Shown here piece by piece: positions 1 to 8,159 of a stretch of DNA of 64,000 nucleotides. This DNA is from Rhodobacter sp. NTK016B (GTDB lineage Bacteria > Pseudomonadota > Alphaproteobacteria > Rhodobacterales > Rhodobacteraceae): the NCBI RefSeq assembly GCF_017303295.1, contig NZ_JAFKOK010000012.1:124001-188000 (forward strand), given 5' to 3'. How positions within the stretch are numbered: the first letter of the stretch is position 1; the number at the start of each line of letters is the position of its first letter. A model generated the notes under the pieces. It did no database searches. It was not told where the DNA came from and saw only the letters and a list, made by a program, of their open reading frames with translations. Position numbers and translations under genes: made by a program.

Positions 1-2
1 CG

Positions 3-125
3 GCGCCCGCGCTGGCCCGCGCCGCCGCCGCGTTGGTTCTGGGGCAGCCTATCCCGCCCGATATCGCCGCCGAGGGTGTCACCGCAGACGCGCTCGCCCC
101 CCGTCGCGAGGCTTTGGTCGCATGA
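3..125 (+). CDS. 3' end of a probable FAD-dependent oxidoreductase (partial)
   Basis: Only the last 40 codons lie in the window, ending in TGA at 123-125. The tail (APALARAAAALVLGQPIP...) resembles the C-terminus of DadA-type glycine/D-amino-acid oxidases, which usually end with a helix followed by 'LG.P.P.D'. That assignment is by family resemblance only. The stop overlaps the start of the next gene (ATGA at 122-125), so it belongs to the TRAP/MlrC operon. If it is an amino-acid oxidase, it would fit an operon that imports and degrades an amino-acid-like compound. The catalytic domain is outside the window. Confidence 0.5.
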   Translation, partial: APALARAAAALVLGQPIPPDIAAEGVTADALAPRREALVA

Positions 126-1408
126 TCTGGGCTGCTCCCGTTCTCGGTGCCGTGCTGCTTGCCTCGGGGCTGGCGATTGCCTATGTCATCGGCGCCTCGG
201 CGGTGGTGGCCTTCTTCGCCACCGGGCAAGAGCGCTATCTCGCCATCCTGCCGCAGCAGATATTCTCGAAAATCGACGTCTTCGCGCTGATGGCGATGCC
301 GCTGTTCATTCTGGCGGGCGAGATCATGAACCGGGGCGGCGTCACGCGGGTTCTGATCCGGCTGGCCATGGCGCTGGTGGGGCGTCTGCCGGGCGGGCTG
401 GGCCATGTGAACGTGATGACCTCGGTGTTCTTCGCGGGCATTTCGGGCTCGGCCGTGGCCGACAGCGCGGCGGTGTCGAACACGCTGGTTCCGGCCATGC
501 GCGAGCAGGGCTACACGCTGACCTATGCAGGCGCGATCACGGCGGCTTCGTCGATCATCGGCCCGATCGTGCCGCCGTCGATCGTGATGATCTTCTACGG
601 CGCGCTGATGAATACCTCGGTCACCGCGCTGTTTATCGCGGGGATCGTGCCGGGGTTGTTGCTGGCCGTCGCGCTGATGCTCACCAACAGCTATTTCGCG
701 TGGCGCGATGGCCATCCGCGCGCGGCCAAGGGCGAGTTGCCGGCATTTTTCCCGACCTTTCTGAACGCTTTGCCCGCGCTGTGTATCCCCGGCATCATTC
801 TGGGCGGTATCGTGTTCGGCCTGATGACCCCGACCGAAGCCGCCGCCGTCGCCGTGGTTGCCGCCGCGCTGGCAGGCATGGCGTACGAGCGCATGACCAT
901 CGCGGCGCTGCTCGAAGCGCTCAAGCGCACGGCCATGCTGTCGGGTTCGATCTTCATGCTGATCTCGGCGGTGTCGGCGCTGGGCTATCTGGGCGCGCTT
1001 GAACGTCTGCCCGAGGCCATCGCCGACATGGTCACCGGCGCGGGGCTTGGCCCGGTCGAGTATATGCTGCTGCTGAACGTGGTTTTCCTTGTCGCGGGGA
1101 TGGTTCTCGACACGCCCGTAGCGCTGGCGCTTCTGGTGCCGCTGCTGGCGCCCGTCGCGCTGGAACAGGGCGCGGACCCGGTCCATCTGGGCATCGTCTT
1201 GTGCTTCAACCTGACGCTGGGTCTGCTGACCCCGCCGCTGGGGGGCTGCCTGATCATCGTCAGCACCGTGACCGGCATCAATTACTGGCGTCTTGCGCGC
1301 GCGGTCTTCCCGTTTCTCGTGGTCGAGATCGCCGTTCTGGGCGTGCTGATCTGGCTGCCCGAGGTGACGCTGTGGCTGCCAAGGATGCTGGGCTTCATCG
1401 GGACTTAG
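122..1408 (+). CDS. dctM: TRAP transporter large permease (DctM family)
   Basis: This 428-residue, almost wholly hydrophobic protein has the length and pattern of the 12-helix DctM/TRAP-T large subunit. Family features include an early 'ALMAMPLFILAGEIM' segment, 'ISGSAVADSAAVS' and 'PIVPPSIVMIFYG'. It sits in the inner membrane and forms the Na+-driven translocation channel with the small permease at 2439-3038. It takes ligand from the periplasmic binding protein at 1462-2424. The ATG is coupled to the upstream stop by ATGA. The order M-P-Q is less common than P-Q-M but all three parts are present. The substrate cannot be read from the sequence. Confidence 0.93.
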   Translation: MIWAAPVLGAVLLASGLAIAYVIGASAVVAFFATGQERYLAILPQQIFSKIDVFALMAMPLFILAGEIMNRGGVTRVLIRLAMALVGRLPGGLGHVNVMTSVFFAGISGSAVADSAAVSNTLVPAMREQGYTLTYAGAITAASSIIGPIVPPSIVMIFYGALMNTSVTALFIAGIVPGLLLAVALMLTNSYFAWRDGHPRAAKGELPAFFPTFLNALPALCIPGIILGGIVFGLMTPTEAAAVAVVAAALAGMAYERMTIAALLEALKRTAMLSGSIFMLISAVSALGYLGALERLPEAIADMVTGAGLGPVEYMLLLNVVFLVAGMVLDTPVALALLVPLLAPVALEQGADPVHLGIVLCFNLTLGLLTPPLGGCLIIVSTVTGINYWRLARAVFPFLVVEIAVLGVLIWLPEVTLWLPRMLGFIGT

Positions 1409-1461
1409 GCCCTTAGCCTGCTTTTCAACCAACCAGACAACGACAACATGGAGGAAACACA

Positions 1462-2424
1462 ATGAAAAAGCTGCTGATTACCGCATCGATCCTCGCGGCG
1501 CTCGCCGCCGGGGGCGCGCAGGCGCAGGTGAAGGTCTCGCTCGACAGTCCCGCCGATCTCGACGGCTCGGGCACCTATGTCTGGGCGCATGCCTTCTCGA
1601 CCTATCTCAACGAGCACGGCATCGAGGCCGAGGAATACCAGCGCGGCGCGCTGGGCGGCGATGACGAGGTCTTCGATCAGGTCACGCAAGGTCTTGTCGA
1701 GGTCGCGATGGCGCCGCTCGGCATCACTTCGTCGCTCGACACGCTGATCAACGGTCTGCGTCTGCCCTATTTCTTCAGCGGCATGGAGCAGATCGACCAC
1801 GCGCTTTACGAAAACGGCATGCTCGCGCAGATCAACGAGCCGCTTCTGTCGCATGGCGTGCGCGTCGCGGGCGTCGTGACAGTCGGTCCGGCGGCGGGGA
1901 TCTTCAACACCCGTCACCCCATCGCCTCGATGGAGGATATGTCGGACCTGCGGATGCGGGCGCTCGACGAGGCGCAGATCGAGCTGTTCCAGGCCTGGGG
2001 CACCACCGGCACCATCGTCAGCTGGGCCGAAGTGCCGAACGCGCTGCAGACGGGGGTTGCCGACGGCTATCTGAACCCGGCCTTCGTGCCGCTGCTCTTC
2101 GGTCACACCGAGTTCCTGCGTCACTTCACTCCTGCTGACATCCTCGTGTCGCTGCGCGGCGCCATCATGTCCGAAGACTGGTATTCGGGCCTGTCGGACG
2201 AAGACCGCGCGACGGTTGATGCCGCGATCGAGGCCGCGAATGCCGCGAACCGCGAATGGCTTGGCACGCAGGGCGGCGTGCTCGACCAGCTGCGCGAAGC
2301 GGGGGTCGAGATCACCGAGCTGACCCCCGAGGCGCGGGCCGAGTTCCAAGAGGCCTCGGCGGTGACCTATGGCCGGATCGTCAACGATGAAGAGCTTGCC
2401 ACCTGGCAGGCCGCCATCGAGTAA
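1462..2424 (+). CDS. dctP: TRAP transporter substrate-binding protein (DctP family)
   Basis: 320 residues with a classical Sec signal peptide (MKKLLITASILAALAAGGAQAQ, cleavage near 21). It is preceded by a strong Shine-Dalgarno GGAGGAAA about 8 bases before the ATG. The mature part has DctP-family features: an N-terminal strand VKVSLDSP, a central 'GVADGYLNPAF' ligand-site region and a C-terminal helical cap. It captures the ligand in the periplasm and hands it to the permeases encoded on either side. It lies 53 bp after dctM and 14 bp before dctQ. The operon carries amino-acid-type enzymes, so the ligand may be an amino-acid or peptide-like acid; this is inference. Confidence 0.92.
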   Translation: MKKLLITASILAALAAGGAQAQVKVSLDSPADLDGSGTYVWAHAFSTYLNEHGIEAEEYQRGALGGDDEVFDQVTQGLVEVAMAPLGITSSLDTLINGLRLPYFFSGMEQIDHALYENGMLAQINEPLLSHGVRVAGVVTVGPAAGIFNTRHPIASMEDMSDLRMRALDEAQIELFQAWGTTGTIVSWAEVPNALQTGVADGYLNPAFVPLLFGHTEFLRHFTPADILVSLRGAIMSEDWYSGLSDEDRATVDAAIEAANAANREWLGTQGGVLDQLREAGVEITELTPEARAEFQEASAVTYGRIVNDEELATWQAAIE

Positions 2425-2438
2425 CGGAGACGCGCGCG

Positions 2439-3038
2439 ATGATCCGCAGCTTTGCCCAAGCGCTTGCCCGAGGCCTCGAACGGGTCTCGGGGGCGCTGAA
2501 CGTCCTGGCCATCGTCGGCGCGGTGCTCGCGGTGCTGGTCATGGTCTATGCGGCAGGCTGGCAGGTCATCGCGCGCTACGTCCTGTCCAGCCCGCCGATC
2601 TGGACCGAAGAACTGTCCCGCCGGGCGATGGTCTGGGCCGGGATGCTGGGCGCATCGGTCGCGTTTCGCGCCGGGGCCGACCCGGTGCTGTTCCCCAACA
2701 TGGTGGCGATGCGCGGCAAGCTGGGCGGGCTTCTGGCGACATTGCGGGCGCTGGGCGTGGTGATCTTTGCCACGCCGATCCTGTGGTATTGCTTCTTTGG
2801 CCCCAACATGAACATCGCGCGCGGCTTTCTGGGCCGCTCGATGTCGCGCACCGCCGAGATGATCCCGGTTTCGATGATCTGGTTCACGGCGGCGGTGCCG
2901 ATCGCCTTTATCCTGATCCTGATCCATGTCGCCGCATCGCTGTCGATGCAGGCCACCGGCCAGGCGCCCGCGCGGGCACCGGCCGAACCCGGGACACCCG
3001 ATTCCCCGTTGCCCGAACCGCTTGGAAAGACCCCATGA
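2439..3038 (+). CDS. dctQ: TRAP transporter small permease (DctQ family)
   Basis: 199 residues with four predicted membrane helices, and an 'RYVL...PPIWTEELSRRAMVW' segment typical of DctQ, where the conserved Glu-Glu-Leu-Ser/Arg lies in the second helix region. It partners the large permease encoded at 122-1408. A GGAG motif precedes the ATG. The last ~20 residues are Pro/Ala-rich and probably cytoplasmic. The stop overlaps the MlrC-like start as ATGA (3035-3038), so the enzyme genes are translationally coupled to the transporter. Confidence 0.9.
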   Translation: MIRSFAQALARGLERVSGALNVLAIVGAVLAVLVMVYAAGWQVIARYVLSSPPIWTEELSRRAMVWAGMLGASVAFRAGADPVLFPNMVAMRGKLGGLLATLRALGVVIFATPILWYCFFGPNMNIARGFLGRSMSRTAEMIPVSMIWFTAAVPIAFILILIHVAASLSMQATGQAPARAPAEPGTPDSPLPEPLGKTP

Positions 3039-4510
3039 AGACCTTCATTGCCTGTCTGGCCACCGAAACCAACAGCTTCTCGCCGCTGCCCACTAGTTAT
3101 GCCAGCTTCGACGAGGGGATGATCCATCACGGCACGGCGACGTCCAGCAAGCCGCTCTACTGGACCGGCGCGATGAGCCTGTGGCGTAAAGAGGCCGAAG
3201 CGCGCGGTTGGGACGTGGCCGAAAGCCTTGCCGCCTTTGCCCAGCCCTCGGGGCCGACGCTGCGCAAGGTCTACGAGCAGTTCCGCGACGAGATCGTCAC
3301 CGACCTGAAAGCCGCGATGCCGGTCGATATCGTGCTGCTGCAGCTGCACGGTGCGATGATCGCCGATGGCTATACCGATTGCGAAGGCGATCTGATCGAG
3401 CATATCCGCGCCGTCGCCCCGCAGGCGAAGATCGGTGCGCTTCTGGACCCGCATTGCCATCTGACCGAGGTGATGCTGACCAAGGCCGATGCGCTGATCT
3501 GCTTCAAGGAATATCCCCATATCGACATCCTCGAACGTGGCGCCGAGCTGTTCGCGCTGATCGCCGACGCGGCCGAGGGCAAGACCAACCCGGTGATGCG
3601 CGATTACGACTGCCGCATCGTCATGGCGATGCCGACGCCCGAAGGCCCGATGCGCGATTTCGTCGACGCAATGACCGCGCGCGAATCCGAGGCGGGCGTT
3701 CTGTCTCTGTCGCTGGCGCATGGCTTCCCTTGGGGCGATCACGAACGTACCGGCGCGCGGGCGCTGGCCATCACCGACGGCGACCCGGCGCTGGCCGAAA
3801 AGATCGCCCGCGAGATCGGTGAAAAGCTCTGGGCCGAGAAAGAAGCGATCTTTCAGAAGGTCCTGACCATCGACGAGGCGCTCGATCTGGCGGCCGGGCA
3901 CAATCAGGGCCCCATCGTGCTGGCCGATATGTCGGACAATGCCGGGGGCGGCGCGCCGGGGGACGCCACCTTCGTGCTGCGCGCGATGCTGGATCGGGGC
4001 CTGACCTCGATCGTTTCGGGGCTGTACTGGGACCCGCAGCTTGTGCGCCTGTGTCAGGACGCGGGCGAGGGCGCGACGCTGCCGGTGCGGCTGGGCGGCA
4101 AGGTGGGGCCGATGTCGGGCGATCCGCTGGACCTGACCGTGACCATCAAGCGCATCGTTCCGGGGCTGGCGCAGACCTTCGGCACGCTGCCGGTCGAGCT
4201 GGGCACGAGCGTCTGGCTGACCATCGACACGGGCACCAACGATCCGTCCGAGAACATCGACATCGTGGTGAACGACATTCGCACCCAGACCTTCCACCCC
4301 GATGCCTTCACCCAGATCGGCATCGACGTAGAGGCCAAGCGCCATGTCGTGGTGAAATCCTCGAACCATTACCGCGCGGGCTTCGCGCCGCTCGCCTCCG
4401 TGATCATCCCGATCGCCTCGCCGGGGGCGATCACCCCCGATTTCACGGCCATTCCCTACAAGATCCGGTCTCTCGATTACTGGCCGCGCGTGGAGAACCC
4501 CTTCGCATGA
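3035..4510 (+). CDS. M81 family metallopeptidase (MlrC / microcystinase C-like)
   Basis: 491 residues, full length for the MlrC family. The family is a zinc peptidase group named after the enzyme that finishes microcystin/nodularin breakdown, but it is widespread in Alphaproteobacteria that never meet microcystin. Visible family features are 'ETNSFSP' (11-17), 'LHGAM' (104-108), the metal-binding 'DPHCH' (138-142) and 'DNAGGGAPGD' (301-310). I chose the ATG at 3035 because it overlaps the dctQ stop; the open frame extends upstream to 2369 but that part is inside dctQ. No signal peptide, so it acts in the cytoplasm on an imported compound. Its natural substrate here is unknown. Confidence 0.9.
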   Translation: MKTFIACLATETNSFSPLPTSYASFDEGMIHHGTATSSKPLYWTGAMSLWRKEAEARGWDVAESLAAFAQPSGPTLRKVYEQFRDEIVTDLKAAMPVDIVLLQLHGAMIADGYTDCEGDLIEHIRAVAPQAKIGALLDPHCHLTEVMLTKADALICFKEYPHIDILERGAELFALIADAAEGKTNPVMRDYDCRIVMAMPTPEGPMRDFVDAMTARESEAGVLSLSLAHGFPWGDHERTGARALAITDGDPALAEKIAREIGEKLWAEKEAIFQKVLTIDEALDLAAGHNQGPIVLADMSDNAGGGAPGDATFVLRAMLDRGLTSIVSGLYWDPQLVRLCQDAGEGATLPVRLGGKVGPMSGDPLDLTVTIKRIVPGLAQTFGTLPVELGTSVWLTIDTGTNDPSENIDIVVNDIRTQTFHPDAFTQIGIDVEAKRHVVVKSSNHYRAGFAPLASVIIPIASPGAITPDFTAIPYKIRSLDYWPRVENPFA

Positions 4511-5391
4511 GTAACAGTTTGATGGCCGCGCGCGACGCGTTCCTGTCGCGCTTTCCCGAACAGCGCATCGAGATCGATGGCCGTTCGTGGGGTCTGATCG
4601 ATACCGGGATTCCGGGCGGCGAGACCGCCATGACGGACGGACCGTGCTTCCTTTTCCTGCCCGGCACGCTGGGCCGCGCCGACGTATTCTTCCGCCAGAT
4701 CGAGGCGATGGCGCCGCATATGCGCGTGATCGCCGTGAGCTATCCGGAAAGCGGTGGCGTGGTGGAATGGGCAGCAGACCTGACCGAGTTGATGGAACGG
4801 CTGCGCGTGGGACAGACGGCGGTGCTGGGTTCGTCGCTGGGCGGCTATCTGGCGCAGTATTTCGCGGCGGAACGGCCCGATCTGGTGACCCATCTTTTCG
4901 CCGCCAATACCCTGCATTCCGTCGAGGGTATCGATCAGCGCCCGCCCTATTCCAGTGATCTGTGGAACGCCCCGATCGCCGAGCTGCGCGCCGGATTCGC
5001 GGCGGGGATGAACGCGTGGCGCGCGGCGCATCCCGAACATGCCGAGATGGTCGATTTCCTGCTGGCCGAGGCCGATGGCCGTATCCCCGAGCCGGAAATG
5101 CGCGCCCGTCTCGACGCGATCAAGACCGGGCCGGTGCTACCGCCACTGAGCAACACCCACGACACCGCCACCGTGATCGAGGCCAGCGATGACCCGCTGA
5201 TCCCGCCGCCGATGCGCGCAGCCGTGCGGGAGCGCAACGCGCCCGCGCCGGCCTTCCGGTTCCTGTGGGGCGGGCATTTCCCCTACCTGCTGCGCCCGGA
5301 TCTTTATACCAGCCTGCTGCTCGCGCGGCTGGGGGTGGCAACGCTGTCGCCCGACTGGACCAAAAGCGAAGACGGGACCTTTCAGGCATGA
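4507..5391 (+). CDS. alpha/beta hydrolase
   Basis: 294 residues with an alpha/beta-hydrolase fold. The nucleophile elbow is GSSLGGY (108-114, Ser110), an acid is in 'EASDDPLIP' (Asp228 or 229), and the histidine is in 'LWGGHFPYL' (His257), giving a complete Ser-Asp-His triad. 'LPGTLGRADVFF' (51-62) supplies the oxyanion region. The arrangement is somewhat like maspardin-type hydrolases. It has no signal peptide, so it is cytoplasmic. It is coupled to both neighbours by ATGA overlaps (4507-4510 and 5388-5391), which implies a dedicated step, probably ester or amide hydrolysis, in the same pathway as the MlrC-like peptidase. Confidence 0.85.
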   Translation: MSNSLMAARDAFLSRFPEQRIEIDGRSWGLIDTGIPGGETAMTDGPCFLFLPGTLGRADVFFRQIEAMAPHMRVIAVSYPESGGVVEWAADLTELMERLRVGQTAVLGSSLGGYLAQYFAAERPDLVTHLFAANTLHSVEGIDQRPPYSSDLWNAPIAELRAGFAAGMNAWRAAHPEHAEMVDFLLAEADGRIPEPEMRARLDAIKTGPVLPPLSNTHDTATVIEASDDPLIPPPMRAAVRERNAPAPAFRFLWGGHFPYLLRPDLYTSLLLARLGVATLSPDWTKSEDGTFQA

Positions 5392-6362
5392 GACTCCTAT
5401 CGAATGCTGATGTCGCGGACCTGCTGCCCATGGCTGAGGCCATCGCCGTGATCGATACCACGATGCGCACCGTGTCGCGCGGCGATGCGGAACTGCCGCT
5501 GCGCCATGTCGTGCCGGTGGGCGGCAAGAACATGATGGGCGTGATGTCCGGCGCTTTGGGCGATCCGGCCTGCTACGGCGTCAAGCTGGTCAGCCTGTTT
5601 CCGGGCAATCCCGCCAAGGGCCTGTCGGGCCATCGCGGCGCGGTCGTGCTGTTTGACTCGGAGGATGGCGGCGCCGTGGCGATGATGGATGCGGGTCTTC
5701 TGACCGCGATCCGCACCGCCGCTGCCTCAGGCGTCGCCACCCGCGCTCTGGCCCGTCCGGAGGCGACGCGGCTGACGATCATCGGCACCGGCGAGCAGGC
5801 CGAGCATCACCTCGCCGCGATGCTGGCGGTGCGCGATATCGACACCGTGCATGTCGTCGGGCGCCGGGCCGAAAAGGCCGCCGCCTTCGTGGAACACGCG
5901 CGCAGCCAGTATCCCGGCGCGGCGTTTTCCCATGGCACCGATGCGCAGGCGGGCGTCCGGGGCGCGGATATCGTCTGCACCGTCACCAACGCGGCCACGC
6001 CGGTGCTGATGGGCGACTGGCTCGAACCGGGGCAGCATCTGAACATCGTCGGCGCCTCGATGCCCGGCAAGCGCGAGATTGACGACGCGGTTCTGCGGCG
6101 CTCTGAGCTGTTCTTCGATTACCGCCCCTCGCTTCTGGCGCAGGCCGAGGAGATCATCTCGGGCCTGAAAGCGGGCACGATCACCGAGGCGGACCTGAAA
6201 TCCGAGATCGGCGCCGTGCTGGCTGGTGGGCCGGGGCGTCCGGATGCGCAGTCGATCACGCTCTATCGTTCGCTGGGCATCGTGGCGCAGGATCTTGCCG
6301 CCGCCACCCACGTCCTTGCCCGGGCCGAGGCCGAGGATCGCGGAACGGCCGTCGATTTCTGA
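5388..6362 (+). CDS. ornithine cyclodeaminase / mu-crystallin family protein
   Basis: 324 residues. It shows the family's GVKLVSLFPGN motif (64-74, Lys66 at the catalytic position), 'TAIRTAA' (106-112) and a Rossmann NAD(P)-binding loop IIGTGEQAEHHL (131-142). Members interconvert amino and imino acids: ornithine cyclodeaminase, alanine dehydrogenase, ketimine reductase. The exact reaction cannot be told from sequence, and 'ornithine cyclodeaminase' should be read as a family name. The ATG overlaps the hydrolase stop, so it is the last gene of the TRAP/MlrC operon. It converges on the minus-strand gene ending at 6395. Confidence 0.88.
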   Translation: MRLLSNADVADLLPMAEAIAVIDTTMRTVSRGDAELPLRHVVPVGGKNMMGVMSGALGDPACYGVKLVSLFPGNPAKGLSGHRGAVVLFDSEDGGAVAMMDAGLLTAIRTAAASGVATRALARPEATRLTIIGTGEQAEHHLAAMLAVRDIDTVHVVGRRAEKAAAFVEHARSQYPGAAFSHGTDAQAGVRGADIVCTVTNAATPVLMGDWLEPGQHLNIVGASMPGKREIDDAVLRRSELFFDYRPSLLAQAEEIISGLKAGTITEADLKSEIGAVLAGGPGRPDAQSITLYRSLGIVAQDLAAATHVLARAEAEDRGTAVDF

Positions 6363-6394
6363 CCGCCGTTCCGACCTGTAGCGGGCCGGTGCTG

Positions 6395-6814
6395 TCAGTT
6401 CACCAGCGCGCTTAGCAGGCCCATCAGCGCCATCACTTGCAGTGTCTGGCTGTCGACCAGCACAAGCTGGCCGTTGATGACGCGGTATTCCTGCCCCGGC
6501 GGGGCGGGGGCGATGCCATAGCCGCTGCGATAATCCCAGTAACGCGCGTCGCTGGCATCGGTACCGATCTGAATATTGGTGACGTTGATGGTCACGTCGC
6601 CGTCCGAGCGGTCGTGCGAATGGCCGCGCAGGTGGCGCCCGCCATGGCGAATGTCGTTCGGCCCGTGACCGGGATTGACCCGCCCGCGGCAAGAAGGACC
6701 GTTGCAATGCTGCGCCCCGTTCCCGCGCGCATGGGCCGGGGGATCGGCAAAGGCCATCGGCGTGACGGCAAGGGTCGAAACGGCGGCGATGCCAGCGATC
6801 AAGAAACGTTTCAT
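6395..6814 (-). CDS. secreted RcnB-like protein
   Basis: 139 residues with a Sec signal peptide (MKRFLIAGIAAVSTLAVTPMAFA). The open frame runs up to 6946, but I place the start at 6814 because GAAAGGA precedes it and the signal peptide begins there. The middle is rich in His, Gly and Asp (HGGRHLRGHSHDRSDGD) and could bind metal. The end, 'YGIAPAPPGQEYRVINGQLVLVDSQT', resembles RcnB-family periplasmic proteins (PF11776), which are linked to Ni/Co homeostasis in E. coli. The resemblance is moderate. It is convergent with the operon ending at 6362. Confidence 0.6.
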   Translation of the reverse strand: MKRFLIAGIAAVSTLAVTPMAFADPPAHARGNGAQHCNGPSCRGRVNPGHGPNDIRHGGRHLRGHSHDRSDGDVTINVTNIQIGTDASDARYWDYRSGYGIAPAPPGQEYRVINGQLVLVDSQTLQVMALMGLLSALVN

Positions 6815-7052
6815 CGGGTTGTCCTTTCTCGTCGCGGCGCGGCCTTGGCCTGCGCCGGGTTCGGCGAAAGAACGCGGTAGAGTGGTCTTGGGGTTCCGAA
6901 GCTCGGCTTTCGGTCGGGGATTGGTGCTGGTCTGTCCGTCACCCAATGTGCGGGCGGGACAGGTAAAGCACTGTAATGCAGTGACTTTCAGAGGTCCGGC
7001 GTCGCCGCGCTGTCTCGGCAGATCTTCGCGCAGCCCTTACGGGGCGCCGCGC

Positions 7053-7556
7053 TTACCACGGCTCGGGCTGGTGGGAATACGCGATGTAGAGCGGGTGCTT
7101 GGGGTGCCCCGCCTTGCTGAGACCCAGATGGAACAGCGGCTTGCCGGTGGCGCGCAACAGCGCCTCGACCTGCGGGCCGCGCGCCAGATGCGCGCCATGC
7201 GTGCCCCAGGCGCAGACGATGGTATCGGCCCAGTCCGCGCTTTCCACGATCGCCGCGTCATTGGCGGGACCCACCGGGTCGGGCTGCGCGCGCATCACCT
7301 TCGGATCGGTGGCGCGATAGGCGAAGATATTGCACACCCGGAACGCCCCGAAACCCAGCGCCCGCGCGCGCCGCTCGCAGCGCTCGACGGTGGGGTCGTT
7401 CTGCACCTCGGTCGCGGTCGACGGGTTGAGCATCACGAAAAGCACGCGCCGCCCCTCGGGCTCCCAGATGCGGGTCAGCATGTAGCGGTACGACTCGCAC
7501 GACGAATAAAGCGCGGTCGAGGGCGCATCGCCCTTGGTATGGCTGCGGGTGATCAT
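7053..7556 (-). CDS. DUF1643 domain-containing protein
   Basis: 167 residues. It shows DUF1643 hallmarks: 'YRYMLTRIWEP', 'VLFVMLNPSTA', 'DPTVERCERRARALGFG', 'NIFAYRATDP' and 'VCAWGTHG'. The family function is not established. Members are small soluble proteins that are often neighbours of unrelated genes or sit in accessory regions. I chose ATG 7556 (MITRSHTKG) because homologues begin shortly before the YRYxLxR motif; the frame continues to 7805 without family-like sequence. No strong ribosome-binding site is visible. It stands alone, about 240 bp from the RcnB-like gene. Confidence 0.8.
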   Translation of the reverse strand: MITRSHTKGDAPSTALYSSCESYRYMLTRIWEPEGRRVLFVMLNPSTATEVQNDPTVERCERRARALGFGAFRVCNIFAYRATDPKVMRAQPDPVGPANDAAIVESADWADTIVCAWGTHGAHLARGPQVEALLRATGKPLFHLGLSKAGHPKHPLYIAYSHQPEPW

Positions 7557-7697
7557 GCGGGCGTGATAGCTTGGCGCGCTGGCAAGGGGAAGCCATAGGC
7601 GCGGCAGGCAGGCAAAGCGCTGGACGCCGTATGCACCGCGTGGCAGCTTTTGGCGCAGAAAGCGGACCCGGTTGCGGCCGCGACAGGGAGCGATTTC

Positions 7698-8087
7698 ATG
7701 ACGATACGGATTTTGCTGGCTTTCCTTGCCGCCCTCGCCGGCGCACCGCTGAGTGCCCAGAGCGTTCCGCAACCGCGCGGCGACACAGCCGATGCAACCG
7801 TCCACCTGCTGCCGATGACCGCCCCCGGCGGTGTGGCGCTGAACGTGAGGCTGGGCGCGGACTCGCCGCGCGCGCCGCAGGACCTGATCCGCATCGCCCG
7901 TCCGGGTGCTCCGGTCGCCGACGATTCGGGCGGCGCCACCTTCGTCCCGGTCGAGGGCGCGGCGATCATCGGCGCCCCGTCCGAGCCCGGCGCGTGGGAG
8001 TTGCGCTATATCGGGCGCGGCAGCGACGGGGCAGAGCGCATTCTCGGCAGCACCACGCTCACCGTGGTCGGTCCCGATTACAAGTAA
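7698..8087 (+). CDS. small secreted protein of unknown function
   Basis: 129 residues with a signal peptide ending near ALAGAPLSAQ (residues 1-20) and an AGGGAG ribosome-binding site just before ATG 7698. The mature part is short and acidic, with a beta-rich look: 'GAWELRYIGRGSDGAERILGSTTLTVVG'. This resembles the C-terminal motif of bacterial domains in which 'PG.YELRY' strands are followed by 'L....V.V', as in VWA-associated accessory domains. I do not recognise a specific family. It is divergent from the DUF1643 gene, and its 5' region overlaps that gene's upstream DNA. It ends 72 bp before tex. Confidence 0.6.
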   Translation: MTIRILLAFLAALAGAPLSAQSVPQPRGDTADATVHLLPMTAPGGVALNVRLGADSPRAPQDLIRIARPGAPVADDSGGATFVPVEGAAIIGAPSEPGAWELRYIGRGSDGAERILGSTTLTVVGPDYK

Positions 8088-8159
8088 CGGCGCGGGGCTT
8101 GGCCTCGGGTCCGGGCGGGGCTAGGGTCGCAGCCCGCATTCGACCGAAAGGCCCGCTCC

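Noticed and set aside
2576-4369. 597-codon minus-strand frame opposite the MlrC-like gene
   Set aside because: Antisense shadow without start signals.
6970-6984. CACTG-TAATG-CAGTG inverted repeat between the RcnB-like and DUF1643 genes
   Set aside because: Short arms, no T-tract and no context to decide between operator and chance.
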